5,185 nucleotides of DNA. Origin: Actinomycetes bacterium (lineage in GTDB: Bacteria; Actinomycetota; Acidimicrobiia; Acidimicrobiales; Microtrichaceae). The notes below the pieces were generated by a model. The model worked only from the letters and a program-made list of their open reading frames with translations. It had not been told where the DNA came from and ran no database searches. The translations under genes were made by a program, and so were the position numbers. Positions 1 through 5,185 of this stretch are shown here, piece by piece. The stretch spans positions 1 through 5,185 of the forward strand of contig JAFAFN010000421.1 of the NCBI GenBank assembly GCA_023423475.1, given 5' to 3'. Each line of letters begins with the position of its first letter. Position 1 is the first letter of the stretch.

Positions 1-380
1 CGAGCTGCCGCACGAGGCGGGGAGTCGACCGAGTGCGCTCGCGGCGCCGGCGCGGGCGCAGGGGCGGGAGCCGGAGCCGGCGGCGAGGCCAGCGACGCGA
101 CCGGCGCGGGCGCCGGTGCCGGGGCGGGGGCCGGAGCAGCGGTCGTCGTGGGGGCGACGGTCGTGACCGGGATGGTGGTGCTCGTCGGCGATCGCAGCGA
201 GGCGAGCGTCGCGTCGGTCAGGGCGACCGCCCCGACCCGACGACTGTCGACCACCGGTTCGGGACCGCTGGTGGCACCCACCACCGACGCGGCACCGAAG
301 CCGATCAGCGCGCCGCCAGCGATGGCGACCTTCCAGTTGGCCAGCTTCGAGATGACCGGGTTCCTGGTTCCTTCGTTCAC
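1..380 (-). CDS. Membrane-tethered Thr/Pro-Ala-rich protein, N-terminal part (partial)
   Basis: The start GTG at 380 follows a perfect AGGAGG and overlaps the phosphotransferase stop as GTGA. The frame then stays open to the window edge for 126 residues. The sequence begins VNEGTRNPVISKLANWK, a basic cytoplasmic end, followed by one hydrophobic segment at about 18-36 (VAIAGGALIGFGAASVVGA). A modestly ordered stretch at 37-64 comes next, then Thr-rich sequence (STTIPVTTVAPTTT, 67-80) and two blocks of Pro-Ala repeats (about 82-93 and 100-113). This is the architecture of a protein anchored by its N-terminus with an extended, disordered extracellular stalk; whatever the stalk carries lies beyond the window. 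It copies the design of the protein at 4599-4213, but similarity in low-complexity sequence does not prove common descent. The function is unknown. Confidence 0.75.
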   Translation of the reverse strand, partial: MNEGTRNPVISKLANWKVAIAGGALIGFGAASVVGATSGPEPVVDSRRVGAVALTDATLASLRSPTSTTIPVTTVAPTTTAAPAPAPAPAPAPVASLASPPAPAPAPAPAPAPRAHSVDSPPRAAA

Positions 381-1822
381 GGTGTTCCTCCTGTCTCGGA
401 CGTCGAGGTCGACGTCGTGGGGTTCGTCTCCAGTTCTCCCGCGCCACGATGAGACGCCGATGGCCCGGTTCTGAGACTTCTCTCACGGGCGGTGGTCCGT
501 TCACGGGTGGCGTCCACACGGCCGGCACGGGCGAGCGGCAGCAGCGCTTCGGCGGCGTCGATCCGGTCGTCGGTCGCCCGTCGCCAGTCGGCGTCGCACG
601 CGCGGTACGGACCGGTCGCGAGCGACAGGGTCGCCGCAGCAGCCCGTCGCGTGACCTCGTCGGGGTCGAGTCCGAACACACCGGCGAGCTGGTCGACACC
701 GTCGACCCAGCGACGCACCCGGCGCCGCGCCTCCGGCGCCGCCAGAGTGCAGCCGAGGCTCACGACGTGGCCGATCAGGTTGCCGAGGTCGTCGGCCCGG
801 TCACCCACCCCGACGTCGTCGAGGTCGAGCAGGCCGACGATCCCGCCCGCGCCGTCGGTCACGACCTGTGCGTCGTGCAGGTCGCCGTGCACGGTCACGT
901 CCGCGCCGATCGCGCCCGGGTCACCCCGACGCTCGACGTCGAGACGCTGGTGCAACGAGCGGAGCCGCTGGTCCCAGTCGGGTGCGACGGCGACGAGGGA
1001 CTCGACGTGCGAGGTCACGTCGCGCAGGGGTCGACGTCGGGCGGGTGTCGGCCCCAGGTCGACCCCGGCAAGTGCGTCGAGCACGGGTGCCAGCGCGATC
1101 GCCGCGGCCGGGTCGGGTCGCTGAGCGGAGTCGACGAACCGGTCACGGAGCGACGGGCCCTCGAGTGCCGAGAGCACGAGCAGGCCGGCGGCCTCGTCGT
1201 GGTGCAGGACCTCGGGGACCGGGACCCCGGCGTCGTGCAGGCGACGATGGGTCTCGGCGAGCGCGGCGGTGCGTGAGGGACGCAGCACCTTGACCCACAC
1301 CGTCGAGCGCCCCCCGTCGATGCGGACCACGGCCCGCCGTCCCGGCCGGTAGCTGGCCACGGTCGGAACGATGCCGCCGCCGACCAAGGCACCGAGCACC
1401 TTCTCGGCGAGCTCCGGCACGACGACGTGCACCAGCGAGGGCAGCGCCGGGTCGAAGGGGTAGCGCCACAGGCCGACCTCCATCGGCTCACCGGCACCGT
1501 CGTCCGCCACGAGCACGGCGGCGCCCTGTGGCGGCCCGTCGGTCGAGGTGGCCGCCACCAGCAGCTCGTCGGTGGCGCTGCCGTCGCTCCAGGTGAGCGA
1601 GCTCTCGTAGCTCACCGTGCAGGAGCGTCCGGGGTCGTGGCTCACCTGCGAGATTCGGCTGTCGCCCACCGTCGCGCCGAGCTCGGCGCCGACCGCGGCC
1701 AGCATCGGCTCGGCGGCCGACCCCGTCAGGTGCAGCACCGCACGGAGGATCGGATCGCTCAGCTCGCCGGGGCCGTCGATCGACGTCATGCACGCAGCGT
1801 CCGCGCGAGCGGTGACAGCCAC
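377..1822 (-). CDS. Aminoglycoside-phosphotransferase-fold (APH family) protein
   Basis: This is a cytoplasmic small-molecule kinase-like protein of 481 residues from the chosen GTG; the substrate cannot be inferred, and drug resistance should not be assumed. The kinase part shows YRPGRRAVVRID, then the likely nucleotide-binding Lys178 in VWVKVLRP, then the catalytic loop VHGDLHDAQVV (His312, Asp314), and the metal-binding LLDLDD (Asp333, Asp335). In the usual HxDxxxxN pattern the Asn is replaced by Gln319. An N-terminal region of about 140 residues precedes the kinase and contains HDPGRSCTVSYE, which resembles the first strand of the N-lobe. The last 45 or so residues are low-complexity and overlie array 1. 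Possible starts are ATG 1849 (inside array 2), GTG 1822 (GAGG 6 bases away) and ATG 1789 (MTSIDGPG, no clear binding site). The stop overlaps the next start as GTGA. Confidence 0.85.
   Translation of the reverse strand: MAVTARADAACMTSIDGPGELSDPILRAVLHLTGSAAEPMLAAVGAELGATVGDSRISQVSHDPGRSCTVSYESSLTWSDGSATDELLVAATSTDGPPQGAAVLVADDGAGEPMEVGLWRYPFDPALPSLVHVVVPELAEKVLGALVGGGIVPTVASYRPGRRAVVRIDGGRSTVWVKVLRPSRTAALAETHRRLHDAGVPVPEVLHHDEAAGLLVLSALEGPSLRDRFVDSAQRPDPAAAIALAPVLDALAGVDLGPTPARRRPLRDVTSHVESLVAVAPDWDQRLRSLHQRLDVERRGDPGAIGADVTVHGDLHDAQVVTDGAGGIVGLLDLDDVGVGDRADDLGNLIGHVVSLGCTLAAPEARRRVRRWVDGVDQLAGVFGLDPDEVTRRAAAATLSLATGPYRACDADWRRATDDRIDAAEALLPLARAGRVDATRERTTARERSLRTGPSASHRGAGELETNPTTSTSTSETGGTP
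387..392 (-). promoter_or_regulatory. Strong ribosome binding site of the second tether gene
   Basis: A full AGGAGG on the minus strand lies 6 bases before the GTG at 380. It is the best Shine-Dalgarno sequence in the window and decides the start of the partial gene that follows, which would otherwise be missed because it begins with GTG and has no stop in the window. Confidence 0.85.
448..487 (-). promoter_or_regulatory. Heptad array 1, putative operator of the second tether gene
   Basis: On the plus strand four heptads start at 448, 459, 470 and 481, exactly 11 bases apart: GATGAGA, GATGGCC, TCTGAGA and TCTCACG. The first is perfect; the others match GATGAGA or its complement at 4 or 5 of 7 positions. 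The last two form TGAGA-N4-TCTCA, the same core palindrome as in array 3. The array lies inside the 3' end of the phosphotransferase gene, 67 bases before the start of the second tether gene, which could therefore have its own regulated promoter. It is the most degenerate of the three arrays. Confidence 0.5.
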
Positions 1823-1850
1823 ATGGGACCTCGATGAGGATCGTCTCATC
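1822..1850 (-). promoter_or_regulatory. Heptad array 2, putative operator of the phosphotransferase gene
   Basis: Read on the minus strand, GATGAGA (1850-1844) is followed after 4 bases by CCTCATC (1839-1833) and after 4 more by TCCCATG (1828-1822). The last two match TCTCATC at 6 of 7 and 5 of 7 positions. The order (one inverted, then two direct heptads) and the 11-base period are the same as in array 3, and about 21 of 29 aligned bases are identical. It fills the gap between the regulator and phosphotransferase genes, next to a GC hairpin. Binding by the OmpR-type regulator encoded just upstream is inferred. Confidence 0.55.
1829..1832 (-). promoter_or_regulatory. Candidate ribosome binding site of the phosphotransferase gene
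   Basis: GAGG on the minus strand lies 6 bases before the GTG at 1822 and is the reason that start was chosen. It falls in the spacer between two heptads of array 2, so a protein bound there on DNA would cover the translation start region. The support is modest, as the motif is only four bases long. Confidence 0.4.
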
Positions 1851-1852
1851 CA

Positions 1853-1869
1853 CGCCCGCTCGGCGGGCG
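1853..1869 (-). terminator. GC hairpin after the response regulator gene, possible weak terminator
   Basis: CGCCCGC, a 3-base loop and the exact complement GCGGGCG form a 7-bp stem that starts 25 bases past the regulator stop. There is no T-run, so it is at best a weak or Rho-assisted terminator. It abuts heptad array 2 and marks a plausible boundary between the kinase operon and the phosphotransferase gene. In sequence this rich in GC such a stem could also arise by chance. Confidence 0.35.
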
Positions 1870-1894
1870 GCGTCGATCGCGAGTCGACCGGGCG

Positions 1895-2557
1895 TCAGAC
1901 GGTGAGCCGGTACCCCATGCCCCGGACCGTCTCGATGACCGACGGCCCGAGCTTCTTGCGGAGGTAGCGCACGTAGACGTCGACGACGTTCGAGCCGGGA
2001 TCGAAGTCGTAGCCCCAGACGTGGCTCAACAGCTGTTCACGGCTGAGCACCTGGTCGGGGTGGCGCATCAGCGTCTCGAGCAGCGCGAACTCCCGCGAGG
2101 TGAGCTCGACGGTGCGTTCGCCGCTCGCCGCCCGACGAGTGCGGAGATCGAGGGTGACCGACCCGGCGGCGAGCACCGTCGTCTCGTTGGTCGGCTCGTC
2201 GTCGCGGAGTCGGACCCGGATGCGGGCGAGCAGCTCCTCGAACCGGAACGGCTTGGTGACGTAGTCGTCCGCACCGCTCTCGAGCGCGCTGACCGTGTCG
2301 CCGACGCCGTCGCGTGCGGTCAGCACGACCACCGGGAGGCGCTCACCGCGGCCCCGCAGCTGACGCAGCACCTCGTGGCCGTCGAGGCCGGGAAGGCCCA
2401 GGTCGAGGATCAGCAGGTCGAACTCGCCGTCGCGGGCGTAGGCCAGCGCGTCGGGCCCGGTAAACACGGCGGTGGTCACATAGCCGCTCGAACGCAGACC
2501 CTTCTCGAGGAACGAGACGATGCGCTCCTCGTCCTCGGCGATCAGGATGCGGGGCAC
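1895..2557 (-). CDS. OmpR/PhoB-family response regulator
   Basis: This is a DNA-binding transcription regulator of 220 residues, the usual length for the family. The receiver domain (about 2-117) carries the acidic pair Glu8-Asp9, the phospho-accepting Asp52 in LILDLGLPGLDG, the switch Thr80 and Lys102 in TKPF. A short linker leads to a winged-helix output domain (about 128-220) with the family marks ELTSREFALLETL, VWGYDFDPGSNVVDVYVRYLRKKL and the C-terminal RGMGYRL. The start is a GTG behind AAGGAG. Only 19 bases separate it from the kinase stop, so it is the natural partner of that kinase and shares its operon. Proteins of this class bind tandem direct repeats about one helical turn apart; three such arrays lie in this window. 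The trigger signal is unknown. The overall MprA/MprB-like look is an impression and not a firm orthology. Confidence 0.96.
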   Translation of the reverse strand: MPRILIAEDEERIVSFLEKGLRSSGYVTTAVFTGPDALAYARDGEFDLLILDLGLPGLDGHEVLRQLRGRGERLPVVVLTARDGVGDTVSALESGADDYVTKPFRFEELLARIRVRLRDDEPTNETTVLAAGSVTLDLRTRRAASGERTVELTSREFALLETLMRHPDQVLSREQLLSHVWGYDFDPGSNVVDVYVRYLRKKLGPSVIETVRGMGYRLTV

Positions 2558-2562
2558 AGGGG

Positions 2563-2568
2563 CTCCTT
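2563..2568 (-). promoter_or_regulatory. Ribosome binding site of the response regulator gene
   Basis: AAGGAG on the minus strand sits 5 bases before a GTG codon. This fixes the GTG at 2557 as the start, which also gives the canonical receiver-domain N-terminus. The site lies within the 19-base gap after the kinase stop. Confidence 0.8.
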
Positions 2569-2576
2569 CGTGGTCG

Positions 2577-4220
2577 TCACGTCAGGTCCTCGTCGTCGTC
2601 GGTCGACATGGGGATCGAGACGACGAACCGTGCGCCGCCGCCCGGCGGGTCCTCGAGCTCGACCCGGCCGCCGTGGGCCTCGGCGATCGCGGTCACGATG
2701 GCGAGCCCGAGTCCGGTGCCCTCGGGTCGCTCCGAGCGGCTGCCCGAACCGCGTGAGAACCGACGGAACAGGTGCTCGCGCACGTCGGGGGCGACACCGG
2801 GGCCGTGGTCGCGGACCGAGCAGCGGACCTCGTGGGCGACCTCGTCGGCGACGACGGCGAGCTCGATCCGGGAGCCGTCCTCGGTGTGCTGCACGGCGTT
2901 GGCGGACAGGTTGACCATCACCTGGGTCAGGCGCTGCTCGTCGGCCTCGATGATCACCTCGCCACGACGCGGCGCGTCGAGCAGCGCCCAGTCCCGGTCG
3001 CCGAGCTGTTCGACCCGGGCGAGCAGGCCCTCGGCGAACTCGCCGACGTCGACCAGTGCGGGCGACAGGAAGTCGGGCCGACTCGCCGAGGCGACGAGCA
3101 GCAGCTCGTTGACGTAGCGGCCCATCCGGTCGAGCTCGTCCAGGCACAGCGCGACGGTCTCGGCGCGTGCGGCAGGGTCGTCGTCGAGCAGTTCGAGGTG
3201 ACCCTGCACGATGGTGATCGGCGTGCGCAGCTCGTGTGCCACGTCGTCGAGCACCTCTCGCTGGTCCGCGAAGCCCCGTTCGAGTCGATCGAGCATGTCG
3301 TTGAAGGCACCACCGAGCCGGGCGAGCTCGTCGTCGCCCTCGACGTCGAAGCGCGCCGTCAGGTCGTTGTCGGAGATCCGGCGAGAGGTGTCGGTGAGCT
3401 CCTCGACCGGTCGCAGCACCCGTCGGGCGAGGCCGAGCGCGACCAGCGCCGCGGCGGCGAGCACCAACAAGCCGACCCCGCCGATCACACGGACGGCCCG
3501 GTCGACCTCGGCGAGCACGTCGTGGGGGAAGATCGCGACGACGAAGACGCCGGCGGTCGCACCGTCGACGTCGCGCAACGGCACGGCGAGCGTGCGGGCA
3601 GCAGTCTCACCCGAACCCACGTCCAGACGCAGCGGTTCCTCGAGCGCGGCCCACCGGGCGACCAGATCGGGATCGTCGGTCAGGTCGTCGGGCCCACGGG
3701 TCTCGAGGTAGGGCTGACCGTCGACGATCGTCAGGAAGACCTCGCCCTCGGACGGGACGTTGCGGGCGAGGAACGTGTCGAAGATCGCCGCGGCGTCCGC
3801 GCCGAACTGCTCGCCGGTCTCGGGATCGACGCCACCGGCGAGCCGTCGGAGCTCCTCGACCTCTTGTTCGAGCGAGGACTCGATGCCACGGTCGGCCTGC
3901 AACAGCAGCACCTGACGCACCACGAGGAGCGAGACCACGAGCGCACCCGCGACCAGGAGCACGTACCCGAGCACGACCCGGCCACGGATGCCTCGCAAGC
4001 CGCTCGACAGACCGCGCCCGGTGCGTCCCGCCGCCGCGCGCACCCGGCCGGCGGCACCGGCCACGTCGGGAACGGGGATGCGGACGACCACCTCTCGGGT
4101 GCTCTCCTCGGGACGCTCTGGGCGTTCGGAGTCGTCGGCGGCCGCCGTCGCCAGCGGCAGCTGCTCGGTGGGCGCGTCCGACCCGGGGACCGCTGGTTGA
4201 CGACGGGTGGGGTCAGTCAT
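2577..4220 (-). CDS. Membrane sensor histidine kinase (HAMP-HisKA-HATPase_c)
   Basis: This is an inner-membrane sensor kinase that autophosphorylates on a His and passes the phosphate to the regulator encoded next. From the chosen start it has 547 residues: an unusually long cytoplasmic N-terminus (1-81), TM1 at about 82-106, an extracytoplasmic sensor of about 135 residues with no domain I can name, TM2 at about 244-265, HAMP at 266-318, and HisKA with DDVAHELRTP, placing the phospho-accepting His at 329. The HATPase domain shows the N-box NLSANAVQH (Asn437, Asn441), the G1 box DHGPG (Asp471), the F-box FRRF and the G2 box GTGLGL (501-506). No key residue is missing. The frame is open further up to 4502, but that part is Arg-rich shadow sequence. 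The start at 4220 overlaps the preceding TGA by 8 bases, suggesting translational coupling. An ATG at 4226, 6 bases after GGGG, is an equally possible start. The protein ends in an acidic tail (DDDED). Confidence 0.93.
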   Translation of the reverse strand: MTDPTRRQPAVPGSDAPTEQLPLATAAADDSERPERPEESTREVVVRIPVPDVAGAAGRVRAAAGRTGRGLSSGLRGIRGRVVLGYVLLVAGALVVSLLVVRQVLLLQADRGIESSLEQEVEELRRLAGGVDPETGEQFGADAAAIFDTFLARNVPSEGEVFLTIVDGQPYLETRGPDDLTDDPDLVARWAALEEPLRLDVGSGETAARTLAVPLRDVDGATAGVFVVAIFPHDVLAEVDRAVRVIGGVGLLVLAAAALVALGLARRVLRPVEELTDTSRRISDNDLTARFDVEGDDELARLGGAFNDMLDRLERGFADQREVLDDVAHELRTPITIVQGHLELLDDDPAARAETVALCLDELDRMGRYVNELLLVASASRPDFLSPALVDVGEFAEGLLARVEQLGDRDWALLDAPRRGEVIIEADEQRLTQVMVNLSANAVQHTEDGSRIELAVVADEVAHEVRCSVRDHGPGVAPDVREHLFRRFSRGSGSRSERPEGTGLGLAIVTAIAEAHGGRVELEDPPGGGARFVVSIPMSTDDDEDLT

Positions 4221-4599
4221 CGTCATCGTCGTCCCCGGCGTCATCGCTGTCGTCGTCGTCATCGTCGTCGTCGGAGGGCCGGAACGTCGGCGACGGAGCC
4301 GGCGCAGGCGCTCGCGGCGTCGCCGCCGGCGGACGTGGTGCGGGGGCCGGCGCGGGAGCAGGCGCGGGAGCCGGCGGTGGAGGTGGTGCCGGCGGCGCGG
4401 TCGTGGTCGGCGCCGCCGTCGTCGTCGTGGGCGCAGTGGTGGTGGGAGCGGTCGTGGTGCTCGCCGGACCGCGGAGCTCGATCGGAGCCACGTCGGTCGC
4501 ACGGACCGGGCCGTCCGAGCGCGCCGCGCCCGCCACGCCGGCGCCGATGACGGCGGCGACGAGCATCAGGACGAAGAAGTGGACCGGCCGCACCGGCAC
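4213..4599 (-). CDS. Small membrane-tethered Thr/Pro-Ala protein with poly-Asp tail
   Basis: This 128-residue protein is not a family I recognise. It starts at a GTG with only a weak upstream purine stretch (AGGG, 8 bases away). Residues 1-8 are short and basic. Residues 9-26 form one hydrophobic segment that could be a membrane anchor or an uncleaved signal. The rest is low complexity: Thr-rich repeats of TTTAP type at 48-68, a Pro-Ala repeat at about 69-105, and a tail at 110-128 made of eight Asp, Ser, two Asp, Ala-Gly and six Asp. By the positive-inside rule the tail should face outward, which makes it a flexible acidic cell-surface tether. It is the first gene of the kinase operon and its stop overlaps the kinase start. 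A second protein of the same design lies at the other end of the window. A role in signal sensing or cation binding is speculation. Confidence 0.7.
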   Translation of the reverse strand: MPVRPVHFFVLMLVAAVIGAGVAGAARSDGPVRATDVAPIELRGPASTTTAPTTTAPTTTTAAPTTTAPPAPPPPPAPAPAPAPAPAPRPPAATPRAPAPAPSPTFRPSDDDDDDDDSDDAGDDDDDD

Positions 4600-4626
4600 A
4601 GGATCCGCCCTGCAGGAGTGGTTCCG

Positions 4627-4655
4627 GATGAGATCACGATGAGAAGTCTCTCATC
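4627..4655 (-). promoter_or_regulatory. Heptad array 3, putative operator of the tether-kinase-regulator operon
   Basis: Read on the plus strand, GATGAGA occurs at 4627-4633 and again at 4638-4644, then its reverse complement TCTCATC at 4649-4655. Each pair is separated by exactly 4 bases, giving an 11-base period. Two 7-base direct repeats with a 4-base gap is the layout of PhoB-type boxes bound by OmpR/PhoB-family regulators, and such a regulator is encoded in the operon that begins 27 bases downstream. Two further arrays of the same build lie upstream of the phosphotransferase gene and of the second tether gene. Binding by this regulator is inferred; no convincing -35/-10 pair could be picked out in this GC-rich stretch. 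Confidence 0.62.
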
Positions 4656-4661
4656 GTGATC
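4632..4661. repeat. Perfect 13-bp inverted repeat with 4-base loop
   Basis: The arm GATCACGATGAGA (4632-4644) is followed by AGTC and then by the exact reverse complement (4649-4661). It lies 10 bases after the malic enzyme stop and 32 bases before the start of the next gene. As RNA it would form a strong hairpin and could end malic enzyme transcription, but no T-run follows it on the minus strand. Its arms contain two heptads of the operator array described separately, so it may be a protein-binding palindrome instead. Both roles are possible; the symmetry is certain, the function is not. Confidence 0.8.
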
Positions 4662-4671
4662 CGAGGTTCGG

Positions 4672-5185
4672 TCAGCGGCAGACGCCGTCGGCCTTCGCCG
4701 CCGCAGCGGACGCCCGGGCCACGGCGGTCGCCACGTCGGGGTCGAACACCGACGGGATGATGTGGTCCGCGGACAGGTCCTCGGGCTTCACCGTGTCGGC
4801 GATCGCCTCGGCCGCCGCGACCTTCATGTTCTCGGTGATGCGCCGGGCACCGGCGTCGAGCGCACCGCGGAAGATGCCGGGGAAGGCGAGCACGTTGTTG
4901 ATCTGGTTCGGGAAGTCCGACCGACCGGTCGCGATCACCGCGGCGACGTCCTGGATCAGCTCGGGGCGGATCTCGGGGTCGGGGTTGGCCATCGCGAACA
5001 CGATCGGATCCTTCGCCATGCCGATCACGTCCTCGCGGGTGATCAGGTCCGGGCCCGACAGTCCGATGAACACGTCCGCGCCGGGCATGACCTCGGCGAT
5101 CGAACCCGAGAGGCCCTCGGGGTTCGTGTTCTCGGCGAACCACTGCTTGGACTTGTTGAGCCCGTCGCGCCCGGTGTGCACCGCA
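4672..5185 (-). CDS. NAD(P)-dependent malic enzyme, C-terminal part (partial)
   Basis: Malic enzymes convert malate to pyruvate and CO2 while reducing NAD+ or NADP+, linking the TCA cycle to pyruvate in the cytoplasm. The 171 residues visible belong to the C-terminal NAD-binding domain. The diagnostic stretch reads AMANPDPEIRPE, then ATGRSDFPNQINNV, then FPGIFRGALDAGA, which is the conserved bacterial malic enzyme order. Just upstream of it is GLSGPDLITREDV, matching the cofactor-binding domain's loop region. The reading frame is open to the window edge, so the start and the catalytic N-terminal domain lie outside; the GTG near 5181 is an internal Val codon. The protein ends in a TGA at 4672-4674 after GVCR. 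A perfect inverted repeat begins 10 bases past the stop. Cofactor preference cannot be read from this fragment. The family assignment is firm. Confidence 0.93.
   Translation of the reverse strand, partial: AVHTGRDGLNKSKQWFAENTNPEGLSGSIAEVMPGADVFIGLSGPDLITREDVIGMAKDPIVFAMANPDPEIRPELIQDVAAVIATGRSDFPNQINNVLAFPGIFRGALDAGARRITENMKVAAAEAIADTVKPEDLSADHIIPSVFDPDVATAVARASAAAAKADGVCR

Noticed and set aside
449..1276. Long plus-strand open frames opposite the phosphotransferase gene
   Set aside because: Their translations have no recognisable motif, and the minus strand carries the HGD and DLDD kinase signatures in this stretch.
1488..1853. An open frame beginning at a GTG at 1853 (MDETILIEVP) after the regulator gene
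   Set aside because: It is in a different frame from the phosphotransferase, turns into Arg-rich sequence and covers the same DNA as a better supported gene.
4270..4460. Tandem-repeat-like Thr and Pro-Ala codons here and at 40-180, considered as a CRISPR array or DNA repeat element
   Set aside because: There are no constant repeats with unique spacers; the periodicity follows codons of low-complexity protein sequence.
4221..4502. Extension of the kinase frame upstream to 4502
   Set aside because: The added residues are Arg-runs made by reading the Asp/Pro/Ala repeats of the upstream gene out of frame; the real upstream gene with a membrane segment occupies this region.
2772..4550. A 592-codon open frame on the plus strand opposite the kinase gene
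   Set aside because: It mirrors a gene with complete kinase motifs, shows no family motif itself, and long antisense frames are expected at this GC content.

Overview
This is a high-GC, gene-dense window in which every supported gene lies on the minus strand. Long runs of GC-ending codons, frequent GTG starts, an OmpR-type two-component pair and Thr/Pro/Ala-rich membrane-tethered proteins suggest a high-GC actinobacterium. An Acidimicrobiia/Ilumatobacter-like source is my guess from style only, since nothing here fixes the taxon.

Layout in the direction of transcription, from high to low coordinates: (1) 5185-4672, the C-terminal part of an NAD(P)-dependent malic enzyme, cut by the window edge; (2) a 72-base gap with a striking array of GATGAGA/TCTCATC heptads; (3) 4599-4213, a small membrane-tethered protein with Thr-rich, Pro-Ala-repeat and poly-Asp segments; (4) 4220-2577, a sensor histidine kinase whose start overlaps the previous stop; (5) 2557-1895, an OmpR/PhoB-type response regulator; (6) a second 72-base gap with a GC hairpin and a second heptad array; (7) 1822-377, an aminoglycoside-phosphotransferase-fold protein; (8) 380-1, a second tethered Thr/Pro-Ala protein, overlapping the previous stop by GTGA and running off the window. 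It has an excellent ribosome binding site and a third heptad array upstream. No stretch over about 75 bases lacks a gene. I saw no RNA genes, mobile elements or CRISPR arrays.

How they may work together: genes 3-5 look like one operon encoding a tether, a sensor kinase and a regulator. The three heptad arrays share a 7+4 base geometry (11-base period), the kind of tandem site OmpR/PhoB-family regulators bind. They sit upstream of the kinase operon, the phosphotransferase gene and the second tether gene. My inference is a small local regulon: the regulator controls its own operon, a kinase-fold enzyme and a second cell-surface tether of the same design. The arrays are visible directly; the identity of the binding protein and the sign of control are inferred.
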